Origin: an uncultured Bacilli bacterium
GTDB taxonomy: Bacteria > Bacillota_I > Bacilli_A > RF39 > UBA660
Direction: 5' to 3'
DNA: 64,000 nucleotides
Assembly (NCBI GenBank): GCA_934086145.1
Contig: CAKOHV010000001.1
Coordinates: 1 to 64,000 of the forward strand
The notes under the pieces were generated by a model. It ran no database searches. It saw only the letters and a program-made list of their open reading frames with translations, and was not told the DNA's origin. Of this stretch, positions 1 to 7,738 are shown piece after piece (within the stretch, counting starts at the first letter, position 1; every line of letters begins with the position of its first letter). The position numbers and the translations under genes were made by a program.

Positions 1-160
1 TCTATATATAGAGCATATCACACATTATTGTGATAAATCAACTAACTTGGCGAAGAACCAGAATTTTTTACACACTCGATTGAATTTATCAACCTCTAAA
101 AAACCTTATTACCATAGATTGGTATCTTTACACAAAGTTTTTTACACTCTCAGTATCAAA

Positions 161-212
161 AAAAAGATTAGATTTTAAGGACAGTTTGTCGTATAAAAAT
201 CTAATCTTTTTT
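161..212. terminator. Bidirectional terminator
   Basis: Two perfect 16-base arms (161-176 and 196-211) enclose a 19-base loop. A-rich and T-rich tails lie on both sides, so it can stop transcription either way. It sits 83 bases beyond the stop of the minus-strand ATPase gene and probably also serves a plus-strand gene outside the window. Between it and position 1 there is no convincing gene, only a 7-bp hairpin (16-22 with 29-35). Confidence 0.75.
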
Positions 213-294
213 ATCATATAAAAGAGTAGGAAATCTTACTTAAAAAAGTTAATCTTGCTCACTTTAAGCAGTTGTATATTTTGGACCTTTTTAA

Positions 295-1326
295 TTAGTT
301 AAGCTCTATTTTTTTTGGATCAACATAAGCATTTTCTGTATTACATAAAGTAGGGTAGACATCATATGTTCCAACTTCTTTTGTTTCATAATTTGTCGTA
401 TTAGTATCAATTACTACATTAAACTTATCAAGTATTGTCTTTCCATAAGTTGTTTGAATATTTTCTTTATTACGACTAATATAATATAAACTAGTTTGCT
501 TAATTTGACTATCTTCTAAAATAGTATTTAACTTGCTTATTCTATTTAAGTTATCAGCGTTATCAATAATTAAACTATAATCTTTTAAATAAAGAGCTAT
601 TTCATCTATAATGGCATTTGTAATACCGGTATAATCTTCATTGTCTAAGATAAATAGGGCATAAGGTTCGCTTAAATCAGTTAGTTTAATATCATTAGCA
701 CATAACAACTTTAAGATACTATCACTACCTATGTATAAACAAAGTTTTTCTTTTATAGTGGCCATAATACCACCTCTTGTATCAACTGGTGCTAAAACAG
801 TTCCTGAAAGGTATGAATAAATACTATTTGTTACTGATAAACTTTCTAAGTAATCTTTAATCTTATCAAAACTCTTACTTTCATATTCCATCATTAAAAC
901 ATAAATACTACCTAAATTAATTTCTTTTTCGTTTCCTTTAGCAAATAAAAGTAGTGTAAGACCAACTAAGTAATTTGTTGCTGAATTTAACCAAAAGCTC
1001 ATTTCTTGCGAATCTTTATTAAATAGAAGTTCTTTATATATTGTATTAAGCATTCTTAGACTTAAATCTATTTTGCCTTCTTTATATAATTGATAAGGTA
1101 CCCATAATATATTAAAGCCATTACTTCTTTCTGGTTCATTTAAATTAATTATTAATGTTTTATACCCAGTCTTTTTTAATTTATCACCAAAAGTATGCCA
1201 GTATTCTTCTTTACTATCGATAATAATTAAATTATCTTTCTTTTCTATTATTTTATCGACTTCTTGAAACATATAACCAGTTGTTTTTCCACAACCACTT
1301 TTTCCTAATATTAACGTATTTTTCAT
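295..1326 (-). CDS. Short VirD4/TraG-like (type IV coupling protein-like) ATPase
   Basis: This is a 343-residue P-loop NTPase. A Walker A motif GKSGCGKT lies at residues 8-15, directly at the N terminus, followed by an IIIDSKEEYW strand near 34-43. That strand corresponds to the DPKGE(L/I)Y segment of VirD4/TraG coupling proteins. The following LKKTGYKTLIINLNEP stretch and a central TRGGIMATIKEKL stretch also fit that family. Coupling proteins normally have about 500-600 residues with two N-terminal membrane helices. Both helices are absent, so this form is soluble, and its C-terminal half is reduced. No relaxase or conjugation genes are nearby. It lies 3 bases downstream of the merR gene and is probably co-transcribed. 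The family call is moderate and the role unknown. Confidence 0.6.
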   Translation of the reverse strand: MKNTLILGKSGCGKTTGYMFQEVDKIIEKKDNLIIIDSKEEYWHTFGDKLKKTGYKTLIINLNEPERSNGFNILWVPYQLYKEGKIDLSLRMLNTIYKELLFNKDSQEMSFWLNSATNYLVGLTLLLFAKGNEKEINLGSIYVLMMEYESKSFDKIKDYLESLSVTNSIYSYLSGTVLAPVDTRGGIMATIKEKLCLYIGSDSILKLLCANDIKLTDLSEPYALFILDNEDYTGITNAIIDEIALYLKDYSLIIDNADNLNRISKLNTILEDSQIKQTSLYYISRNKENIQTTYGKTILDKFNVVIDTNTTNYETKEVGTYDVYPTLCNTENAYVDPKKIELN

Positions 1327-1329
1327 TTT

Positions 1330-1722
1330 TTACCTCATTCTTTCTAATTTTAGTTGTTTTATCTCCTCACTAACATTACCATCAATAATAATTTGTTTGT
1401 TTTTGATTCTACTACGGAGATAATCAAGTTTTTTGATTTTATTTTCTAATTTTATTTGTTCAGCCATTAATTCTTCTTTCTTTTTTTGCATTATGGCTTC
1501 AGTATAATTATTTTTATTCTTTTTTATTTCTTCTAAACTAAAGCCGACTTCCTTTAAGGTTAGAATTAATTTTAAATCTTCTTGTTGTTCTTCACTATAG
1601 TAGCGATAGCCACTAAAAAGTTCAATTTCTCGTGGCTTAAATAAGTTGATTTCATCATAATATCGTAACGTTTTAACTGGAACATCCGTTAGTTTAGAAA
1701 ATTCGCCAATTTTGTATAGCAT
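1330..1722 (-). CDS. MerR-family transcriptional regulator
   Basis: The protein has 130 residues. Its N-terminal winged helix-turn-helix is typical of MerR: IGEFSKLTDVPVKTLRYYDE at residues 5-24, then the GYRYYSEEQ wing and the LKEVGFSLEEI helix. A charged coiled coil (about 75-112) would form the dimer. The usual effector-binding domain is essentially absent, since only about 20 residues follow the coil. The gene lies between the small Cys-rich gene (10 bases upstream) and the ATPase gene (3 bases downstream), so it probably controls its own cluster. The ribosome binding site is weak. The ligand is unknown. Confidence 0.85.
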   Translation of the reverse strand: MLYKIGEFSKLTDVPVKTLRYYDEINLFKPREIELFSGYRYYSEEQQEDLKLILTLKEVGFSLEEIKKNKNNYTEAIMQKKKEELMAEQIKLENKIKKLDYLRSRIKNKQIIIDGNVSEEIKQLKLERMR

Positions 1723-1732
1723 ACTTTATTAA

Positions 1733-2005
1733 TTATTTAAATACTCCTAATATTAATCCTAGTATAAGAAGTAAGAAGACTAGAAAAAAATATGTCTCGG
1801 CTGGTATTCCATTATCATAATTTTTTCCATCGGTGATAATTTTTTCGATATTATCAGCACTTCTTTTCTCATTTTTTTTAAATGCAGCACAGCAATGATC
1901 TGAACCACAAGTATAATCTCTTAGGTATTCGCAATAATATTTTTTGCCACCTCCATTTCCTTCTCGATAATCGTTTTCTTTTAAAAAAGCACATTGACCA
2001 CACAT
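1733..2005 (-). CDS. Small Cys-rich membrane-anchored protein
   Basis: The 90-residue protein starts at the ATG at 2005, which has a GGGGAAGG-type ribosome binding site in front. A longer open frame to 2059 has no such site. The N-terminal half carries a Cys cluster (CGQC, then YYC, TC, HCC with a following AAF) that looks like a metal-binding knuckle. The C terminus is one hydrophobic helix (about residues 68-88) ending in GVFK. It should be a tail-anchored protein with a cytoplasmic zinc-binding head. It lies 10 bases before merR. I do not recognise a named family. Confidence 0.65.
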   Translation of the reverse strand: MCGQCAFLKENDYREGNGGGKKYYCEYLRDYTCGSDHCCAAFKKNEKRSADNIEKIITDGKNYDNGIPAETYFFLVFLLLILGLILGVFK

Positions 2006-2099
2006 GATAACCTTCCCCTTTCGAAAGTAGGGTATCATTCCAGTTAACTGGAGAGTCAATGGCTAAATATCAAAAAAGTTAAATTTTTTTAAAATTACT

Positions 2100-2471
2100 T
2101 TAAAAAGCATCTTTTAGTAGTTCATATGCTTCTTCTTGGTTAATTGTACAAGGTTTAACATTAAAGTTTGGTAATAAGTGCATATGATAGTGCTTAATTG
2201 CTTGACTAGTTCCGAAATTTACACAGGTACTTAAAGCCTCAGCTTGCGCTTTTTCCATTAAAACAGGTATAAGTTTTTTAGCTACTTTATTTATATGTAA
2301 TAAAGTATCATCATCAATTTCACTTAAATCAGTTATATGTTTTTTAGGTATTATCAAAGTATGACAATCACTACTTGGATATAAATCTAAAATAGCCATA
2401 ACTTTTTCATCTTCATAAATTTTTTTACAAGGTATTTCTCCTTTAATCATTTTACAAAATAAACAATCCAT
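2100..2471 (-). CDS. HIT-family nucleotide hydrolase/transferase
   Basis: This 123-residue protein is a classic HIT protein. It starts with a CLFC zinc pair (Cys3, Cys6), carries IPKKHITDL in the middle and ends with the histidine triad HYHMH (His94, His96, His98). HIT proteins hydrolyse phosphoramidate or AMP-linked substrates, with the middle triad histidine as nucleophile. The length is typical of Hit/HinT proteins of Gram-positive bacteria. A GGAGG ribosome binding site and a TGTTATAAT extended -10 element lie directly upstream. Its true substrate cannot be read from the sequence. Confidence 0.92.
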   Translation of the reverse strand: MDCLFCKMIKGEIPCKKIYEDEKVMAILDLYPSSDCHTLIIPKKHITDLSEIDDDTLLHINKVAKKLIPVLMEKAQAEALSTCVNFGTSQAIKHYHMHLLPNFNVKPCTINQEEAYELLKDAF

Positions 2472-2489
2472 AATATATCCTCCATTACC

Positions 2490-2498
2490 ATTATAACA
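2490..2498 (-). promoter_or_regulatory. Extended -10 promoter of the HIT gene
   Basis: Read on the minus strand this is TGTTATAAT, 19 bases before the HIT start codon, with GGAGG between them. No clear -35 box is visible. It fits the extended -10 pattern seen across the window. Confidence 0.6.
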
Positions 2499-2677
2499 CT
2501 ATTTTTTATCCTTTTTCGAGATATTATCTTTTATCAGTTACATCATTGTCTTCCTTTTTTTAAATTGCTATAAAATTTTTAAAAATTACTATATAATAAG
2601 TATATGAAGTTTTCTTAATCATTACCTTTTTGGTATGCCCATATTATTATTAAGAAAATAATTATAAAGGAGTGCTT

Positions 2678-4027
2678 ATGCAATTAGAATATCTTATTGA
2701 ACAATTAATGAATCATAAAAATTATGATCAAAATTTAATCGAAGCTACTAAAGAATTGCTTCCTGAGATGGTTAAACTCTTTGGGGAGGCAAAAACACTG
2801 GCTTTTTTTAAAGAATATACGCTTATTCCCCGTGACCGTATTGGCTCAAATAGTGGAGTAACTAATAAGGAAGAGAAGACGATTGGTTTTGATTGGGCCT
2901 GCCAAAATAAACACGAAGCCCTAACTCTTTTAATTCATGAAGCCGGTCATGCCCTAGGTTCGTTAGAAGCTGCCGAAGATCATTTCTTAATGGAAGGCTT
3001 TCAAACTCGTGATGCCTTCTTAACTAAATTAGAAGAAGCTGTTGTTAGTCAAAAGCAAGATGAATTAGAATATGGTGAACTTGATTATAGCTATGTCACT
3101 ATTAATAATTTGGAAAATGACGAAGAATTTCATAGAAATAATTTTAAAACTCAACCTTCTCACAAATATACGATTAATAAAGTATTTCATCAAAATTTAA
3201 TGATACTCTTAGGAAAGAATAGTGTTTTAATTAACAAATTAATGTATGAAGATGACCTTGATACTAAGAAAAATATTCTAGATACAATTATTAAACAATT
3301 AGAAAATACCTTAACTGATGAAGAATTTATTTTACTTAAAGATTGTGCCAATGTCTTTGTCTTAAATTTCTCTTACTTTGGCTCTAAAGAAACTGTTGAA
3401 AGTCGCTTAAAAAATAAGGAAACTGTTAATAAAGGTTATGGAGACATGTCATATGAAGAATACTTATCAAGATTTTTCCCTAAAAATTTTCAATATGCTA
3501 CTGAAAGACACTTATTATCTAAAAATATCTTCACCGCCATTGATGACTTATGTGGTATTACCTTGGATGTTTTATTAAGTCGTTTTGCTAATCAAAATCG
3601 TTCCGCTTTCGATAATATTAAAGAAACCAGTGAATATTTTTCCAAGATTTATAGCACAGCTCCTCAAAATTCACCAAAAACGGAACTTTTAAAAGCTCTA
3701 TACATCAAAAATATAGCTCAAATTAATCCGGTCCTTTACCAATCATTTATCGTTAGCGGTTATAATAATGATGATTTTATCGAAATTATTAGTAAAATTA
3801 TTGCCACTAATGATTTCCAAGAAAGCCATTTAAAGGAAATCTTTTATGACCAATCATTGTCTAAATTTTTTGTTCCCGAAGCAAAAGATTATCGTTTTAC
3901 TAAAGAACCTGTTTATGATGGTGATTTTAATGGTATGTTCTTTCCATGGAGTAAACCTGAACCAATCGGCTATAATTTCGTCGTAACCATCGATGAAGCG
4001 CCTAATTTATCTAACGAACTTAAATAA
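2678..4027 (+). CDS. Orphan zincin-like protein (HEAGH)
   Basis: The protein has 449 residues. The start chosen is ATG 2678, 5 bases after AAAGGAG; a GTG at 2672 overlaps that site. An HEAGH motif at residues 87-91 follows the hydrophobic ALTLLI stretch, and an LEEAVV segment about 30 residues later could give the third (Glu) ligand, as in gluzincin metallopeptidases. The rest is charged, mostly helical and unrecognised. It has no signal peptide or membrane helix, so it should be cytoplasmic. It is one of four HExxH proteins in the first 18.5 kb. Peptidase activity is inference from the motif alone. Confidence 0.6.
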   Translation: MQLEYLIEQLMNHKNYDQNLIEATKELLPEMVKLFGEAKTLAFFKEYTLIPRDRIGSNSGVTNKEEKTIGFDWACQNKHEALTLLIHEAGHALGSLEAAEDHFLMEGFQTRDAFLTKLEEAVVSQKQDELEYGELDYSYVTINNLENDEEFHRNNFKTQPSHKYTINKVFHQNLMILLGKNSVLINKLMYEDDLDTKKNILDTIIKQLENTLTDEEFILLKDCANVFVLNFSYFGSKETVESRLKNKETVNKGYGDMSYEEYLSRFFPKNFQYATERHLLSKNIFTAIDDLCGITLDVLLSRFANQNRSAFDNIKETSEYFSKIYSTAPQNSPKTELLKALYIKNIAQINPVLYQSFIVSGYNNDDFIEIISKIIATNDFQESHLKEIFYDQSLSKFFVPEAKDYRFTKEPVYDGDFNGMFFPWSKPEPIGYNFVVTIDEAPNLSNELK

Positions 4028-4182
4028 AAAAAATGCCTACCTGACCATTTGCCGTTTAAAAAAATTGAGTTATCATGCAAGATATCACAGAATAATACGC
4101 AAAATCCTTAATAAAATACAAGTTATATAATTAATTTGTCTTTTTTAATTTTCTTATTTAAATTTGTCATTTTATCTCTTTA

Positions 4183-4191
4183 TGTTATACT
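4183..4191 (+). promoter_or_regulatory. Extended -10 promoter with structured leader
   Basis: TGTTATACT lies about 85 bases before the gene at 4277. The leader can fold a GAACAA/TTGTTC hairpin and a CCTTAGG/CCTAGGG pairing. The structure is suggestive only. Confidence 0.4.
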
Positions 4192-4276
4192 AAGCTCATT
4201 AGAACAAAAGCTTGTTCCTTAGGCACCTTATATTATCTAAATAAATACCTAGGGTAAGCAGAAAGGGTGATATGAT

Positions 4277-4924
4277 ATGTTCTTTAAAAAAATGCAAAAT
4301 AATACAATAAAAAAGAGATTAGAAAATATCCTTGTTTGTTTAGGTAATAAAGCTAATACTTCAAGTGATATTGCCACCTTACCATTCGTCGATGATTTAG
4401 TCATCTATTTCGTTGAAGAAACAAACCATGGAGTTTTTAAGACTATAACTATTAAAGATTTAGAAAAACTAAACCTTCCGCCAGAAAAACTGTTAGAAAT
4501 AGCTAAAGAAAATTTTAAAAAGAAAATTTTTTCCATCTATCAAGTAATTCCTTTACAAGAAAATACCCAAGATGAAGTTTTTATTCCTTTTGATGCTGAT
4601 GTTATCGTTGAAAAGGGAATGTATAATTTTTGGACTAGTTTAGTCTTATTCGACGAATTTATGTCTAAAGAGTCCCCTCATAGCCTAGTTAAAAAATGGA
4701 ATAAATGCTATCTTGCCATGCCTTATCGTACCTTTTTAATAATTGGCAATGCAGAAGGTGAACATGCGCAAGTAGAAATTTTAAGATTAGTAAATGATTA
4801 TAAAAGCACTGATAAAAAAGAATTATTGGCTTCTGGTGATTTTGAAGCTGCTAATCGTAGTATTTCTAATAATATTTATCTTTTGCAAGATGGTAAATTA
4901 AAAACTGCTATTATTAATAACTAA
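4277..4924 (+). CDS. YtpQ/DUF1444-like protein
   Basis: This is a 215-residue soluble protein. The opening part has the layout of the YtpQ (DUF1444, UPF0354) family: a short helix, then LPFVDDLVIYFVEE, then a KDLEKLNLPPEKLLEIAKENF helix matching the family's 'dl..lgls.eeL...A.eNl' pattern. The later half is less alike and includes AMPYRTFLIIGN. B. subtilis ytpQ has no settled role. A strong shared terminator follows, so the gene forms its own unit behind the extended -10 promoter at 4183. The family call is tentative. Confidence 0.45.
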   Translation: MFFKKMQNNTIKKRLENILVCLGNKANTSSDIATLPFVDDLVIYFVEETNHGVFKTITIKDLEKLNLPPEKLLEIAKENFKKKIFSIYQVIPLQENTQDEVFIPFDADVIVEKGMYNFWTSLVLFDEFMSKESPHSLVKKWNKCYLAMPYRTFLIIGNAEGEHAQVEILRLVNDYKSTDKKELLASGDFEAANRSISNNIYLLQDGKLKTAIINN

Positions 4925-4951
4925 AAAAATCTCTTGTTGAGATTTTTTTTA
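4923..4951. terminator. Bidirectional terminator
   Basis: Arms 4923-4933 and 4939-4949 pair around TTGTT, flanked by A and T runs. It is shared by the convergent genes ending at 4924 (+) and 4952 (-). Confidence 0.85.
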
Positions 4952-7279
4952 TCAATGTAAAGAATGTATCATTTCCATTCCTAAATTTTTATAATATTTT
5001 TCTAAGGCTTCTATCAATTCTGGGGAAATTTTCATCTTTATTTTTTCTATATATTCAGTCCCAGTAGGGGATTTCTTTAATTGAACATAATTAGCAAACA
5101 TCTCTCTAAATTGTGAGCCTTCATTATACTTGAAATAATCTACATCATGAGTACAAAAAGGTATTGCTCTTACAACTTGCCCATCTTTTAATGCTTTTAA
5201 ACTTACCTCACTACTGACTCTACCAAGAGCGCCACCATAGTAAGCATCAATAAAATTCTCATAACATAAAAATTCGGCATTATTTTTTTGAAAACTAACT
5301 TCTTTAAATTTTGCAAATTCACTCTTTAAGCGTTCAGTTACATAATTATTTACATATTCATCAGCTAAAAATTTATCTTTTTTTTCATCATAAAATGCAC
5401 TAGTCATCGCTTTTTTGATTTCTCTTGAAATTTTATCATTTTTTAAAGTTTCAATTAAAAGCTGTTTTGTTCCAATTAAACTTTTATATTCGTTTCGTAT
5501 CTCATTTTTATAGGCTTCCATGCTGCCTTTTTGTCTTTTGATAAACTCAACAAATTTTTGATATACATTTTCATCTGCAAATAATTCTTGGGCTTCAGAA
5601 TTCATTTGGTTAAATAAATCGTGCGCTTCTTGCTTATTGTTACTTGCATACGTAAAATCGTAGGGCATTAATTCTTTGATGTTATCAGGTGTTTGCCCTC
5701 CATCATAAACTTCGTGTATCAAATGTCCCCATTCATGTGTTAAAACATCAATGTCATGTTTGACATCTAGATTAATTTCCCCATCATCATAAGATGAGGC
5801 ATAGGCAAAATGTGAACCGCTATTAGGATTGTTAGTAATTTTAAAACTAGGGTGTCTGTCTTTATAAATCATTATTGCGGCTAAGTCTCTTACAGATTCT
5901 TCTTCATTAGTTAAAACAGTTCTATTAAATGAAGAAATAATATCTTCAATAGTATCTTTATCACTACTACCATCAGCAAAATAGCTTCTGAAATTATCGA
6001 TGAAGTCTTGATACTCGGCTTGAACAGGTATATTTGTTTGATTGTATAAATACTTTTGAATACCAAAGTTCTTATCTATCCCAAGCTCTTTTTCTATAAC
6101 TGCCGGTTGATAATATAACCCATGCTTTGCCAATATAAGAGATACTTCATCATTAACTTTGTTATTGCTATATAACATTCTTAAAATAGCATTAAAATTT
6201 ACCATCTTACGCTTTTCATCTATTTTTTCTACCACGATTGATCTAGGGTGCTCAAGTTCCCCAATTATAATTTCATCAAGTAATGTTAAACCTGTGTTAG
6301 CAAATGGTTTGGTTAATGCCTCAGTTGAACACTTCGAAGCAACTTCATGGAAACTTCTCGCCTCAAAAAGTTTGTAACTTATGATATCTTCATTTGTTAT
6401 TTCACCCCAAATATCTGGTACAACTCCTTTGTTTAGCAAATAACGAAAAAGCAATACTTCATCACCATTATCTAATTTGATTTTTTGGGTAAAAAACTCT
6501 TCTGGAGCTTGAGATAAGGCTTCATATTTTTGGTACTTTAAACATGCAACAGTTACATCATGCCAATATTTTTCTGGCATTGCAAGTAAATCAAAGCTTA
6601 ATTTTAAATTGCTCTCTAGTAGATAATCAATAACTCTTTTGTCATCTTTTATCCTTTCAAAAAGGATATTTTTACGTTCTGTTAATGGTATTTTGCCATC
6701 TATATCAACAAATTCTATATCCGGTAAAAAATTATGCTCTACCATCATTTCAAATAAGGACTTTCCAGGAACAACTTCCCACCTTAAAACTTCAATATCA
6801 GCATTCAATAATAAATCATCTTTTTTTCTTTTTATTAATTCTTTAGCTAATTCTATTGTTTTAATTTGGGGAATGAAACCATTATTTTTTTCAAACATTA
6901 CATCTAAAACCATTTCACCATTTGGCATTTGTGATAATAGAACTTCATCATTTATATATTCATCACCAACATCTGCCATATCATCAATTAATGTTTGACT
7001 CAGTTCAATATCAATTCCCTTACTTATATCATAATATTTTTTAATTCTGTAAAATTTAAGAATATAGTCATACAAATTACGATAGCCCTTTACTTTTAAC
7101 TTTAAGACTTCATTACTTAATCCTTGAACTTCATAAGAATTTAAAGTATCTATTATTTTTTCGGGTTTTTGCGCTTTTAATAATGATTCTTCAATTTCTT
7201 CTTTTCTTTTTTCTTTTTCTTTGCTTCCGTACCTCAATTCCATTAAAAGGTCATCTAAACTAAAGCTTTCTGTACTCAT
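4952..7279 (-). CDS. Large ATLF-like zinc metallopeptidase, paralogue 1
   Basis: The protein has 775 residues and no signal peptide. The first roughly 480 residues are helical and hold degenerate units of about 55-60 residues, each starting like 'G-x-x-LxxYLLxxGxxPxI' (near residues 125, 180, 265 and 315). The C-terminal third has HEWGH at 515-519, a FIDAYYGG motif, a C-T-H-D-V-D-Y segment and FREMFANY with Glu726. That order of HExxH, a distal His/Tyr segment and E-x-F-A is seen in gluzincin tails such as anthrax lethal factor-like domains, so Glu726 is the likely third zinc ligand. It is a close paralogue of the gene at 7739-10015. It lies 2 bases after a 60-residue partner gene. The target is unknown and activity is inferred. 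Confidence 0.65.
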   Translation of the reverse strand: MSTESFSLDDLLMELRYGSKEKEKRKEEIEESLLKAQKPEKIIDTLNSYEVQGLSNEVLKLKVKGYRNLYDYILKFYRIKKYYDISKGIDIELSQTLIDDMADVGDEYINDEVLLSQMPNGEMVLDVMFEKNNGFIPQIKTIELAKELIKRKKDDLLLNADIEVLRWEVVPGKSLFEMMVEHNFLPDIEFVDIDGKIPLTERKNILFERIKDDKRVIDYLLESNLKLSFDLLAMPEKYWHDVTVACLKYQKYEALSQAPEEFFTQKIKLDNGDEVLLFRYLLNKGVVPDIWGEITNEDIISYKLFEARSFHEVASKCSTEALTKPFANTGLTLLDEIIIGELEHPRSIVVEKIDEKRKMVNFNAILRMLYSNNKVNDEVSLILAKHGLYYQPAVIEKELGIDKNFGIQKYLYNQTNIPVQAEYQDFIDNFRSYFADGSSDKDTIEDIISSFNRTVLTNEEESVRDLAAIMIYKDRHPSFKITNNPNSGSHFAYASSYDDGEINLDVKHDIDVLTHEWGHLIHEVYDGGQTPDNIKELMPYDFTYASNNKQEAHDLFNQMNSEAQELFADENVYQKFVEFIKRQKGSMEAYKNEIRNEYKSLIGTKQLLIETLKNDKISREIKKAMTSAFYDEKKDKFLADEYVNNYVTERLKSEFAKFKEVSFQKNNAEFLCYENFIDAYYGGALGRVSSEVSLKALKDGQVVRAIPFCTHDVDYFKYNEGSQFREMFANYVQLKKSPTGTEYIEKIKMKISPELIEALEKYYKNLGMEMIHSLH

Positions 7280-7281
7280 GA

Positions 7282-7464
7282 TTATTTCACTAACTCCTTA
7301 AATTCTTCTAAATCTTCAATTTTTTTCTCATTATTTAAGGCTTTTCCCAATAATTCACACTTTGTAGCTAAATCTATTTTATTCCAATTACTTGGTAAAT
7401 TATAAATTTCTTTATATTTACTTTCTAAGATAAAACACACATTAAATTTTAAATCTTCATTCAT
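7282..7464 (-). CDS. Small leader/partner gene of the metallopeptidase
   Basis: This 60-residue acidic protein is encoded 2 bases upstream of the large metallopeptidase gene and surely shares its transcript. GGTGAT stands before the ATG. The N terminus (DLKFNVCFILESKYKEIY) aligns with an eroded 28-codon frame in the same place before the second paralogue. It could be an inhibitor, a chaperone or a translational coupler. I recognise no family. Confidence 0.6.
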   Translation of the reverse strand: MNEDLKFNVCFILESKYKEIYNLPSNWNKIDLATKCELLGKALNNEKKIEDLEEFKELVK

Positions 7465-7492
7465 ACTATATCATCACCTAGTATAATAGTAT
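7465..7492 (-). promoter_or_regulatory. Promoter region of metallopeptidase unit 1
   Basis: Read on the minus strand, a TATTATACT -10 element and AGGTGAT lie just before the 60-residue gene. The block CCTAGTATAATA(G/A)TATCA(T/C)GAA recurs at about 10178-10199 before the second paralogue with only two differences. The promoter was therefore duplicated with the genes. Confidence 0.55.
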
Positions 7493-7698
7493 CATGAACT
7501 AAAATACAAAGAAAGATTTTTTAAAACCCAAAAAAAAAAGACAGGGTAGTAAGACAGTCTAATACTTTAAAAATATTATATTTTATTCATCCATGCATTT
7601 ACTTACCTATTTATGATGTATTTATCTATCTGTTTACCTACTATTTATGCATCTATCTTCCTTGTTTATCTTTTATCAAATCCATCAATTTTCATAAA

Positions 7699-7731
7699 AA
7701 ATGAGCAATTCTATCTTTAAATTGCTCATTT
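7699..7731 (-). terminator. Terminator of metallopeptidase paralogue 2
   Basis: The 12-bp arms AAATGAGCAATT (7699-7710) and its complement (7720-7731) are followed on the minus strand by a T run. Between here and 7500 lies a pyrimidine-rich, low-complexity stretch with no gene. Confidence 0.85.
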
Positions 7732-7738
7732 ACTAAGT

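Noticed and set aside
1330..2005. A mobile element or conjugative module around the VirD4-like gene.
   Set aside because: No relaxase, integrase, attachment repeats or transposase is seen near it.
7560..7690. A CRISPR or tandem-repeat array in the pyrimidine-rich stretch.
   Set aside because: Units such as TTTATCTATC vary in spacing and sequence; there are no regular spacers.
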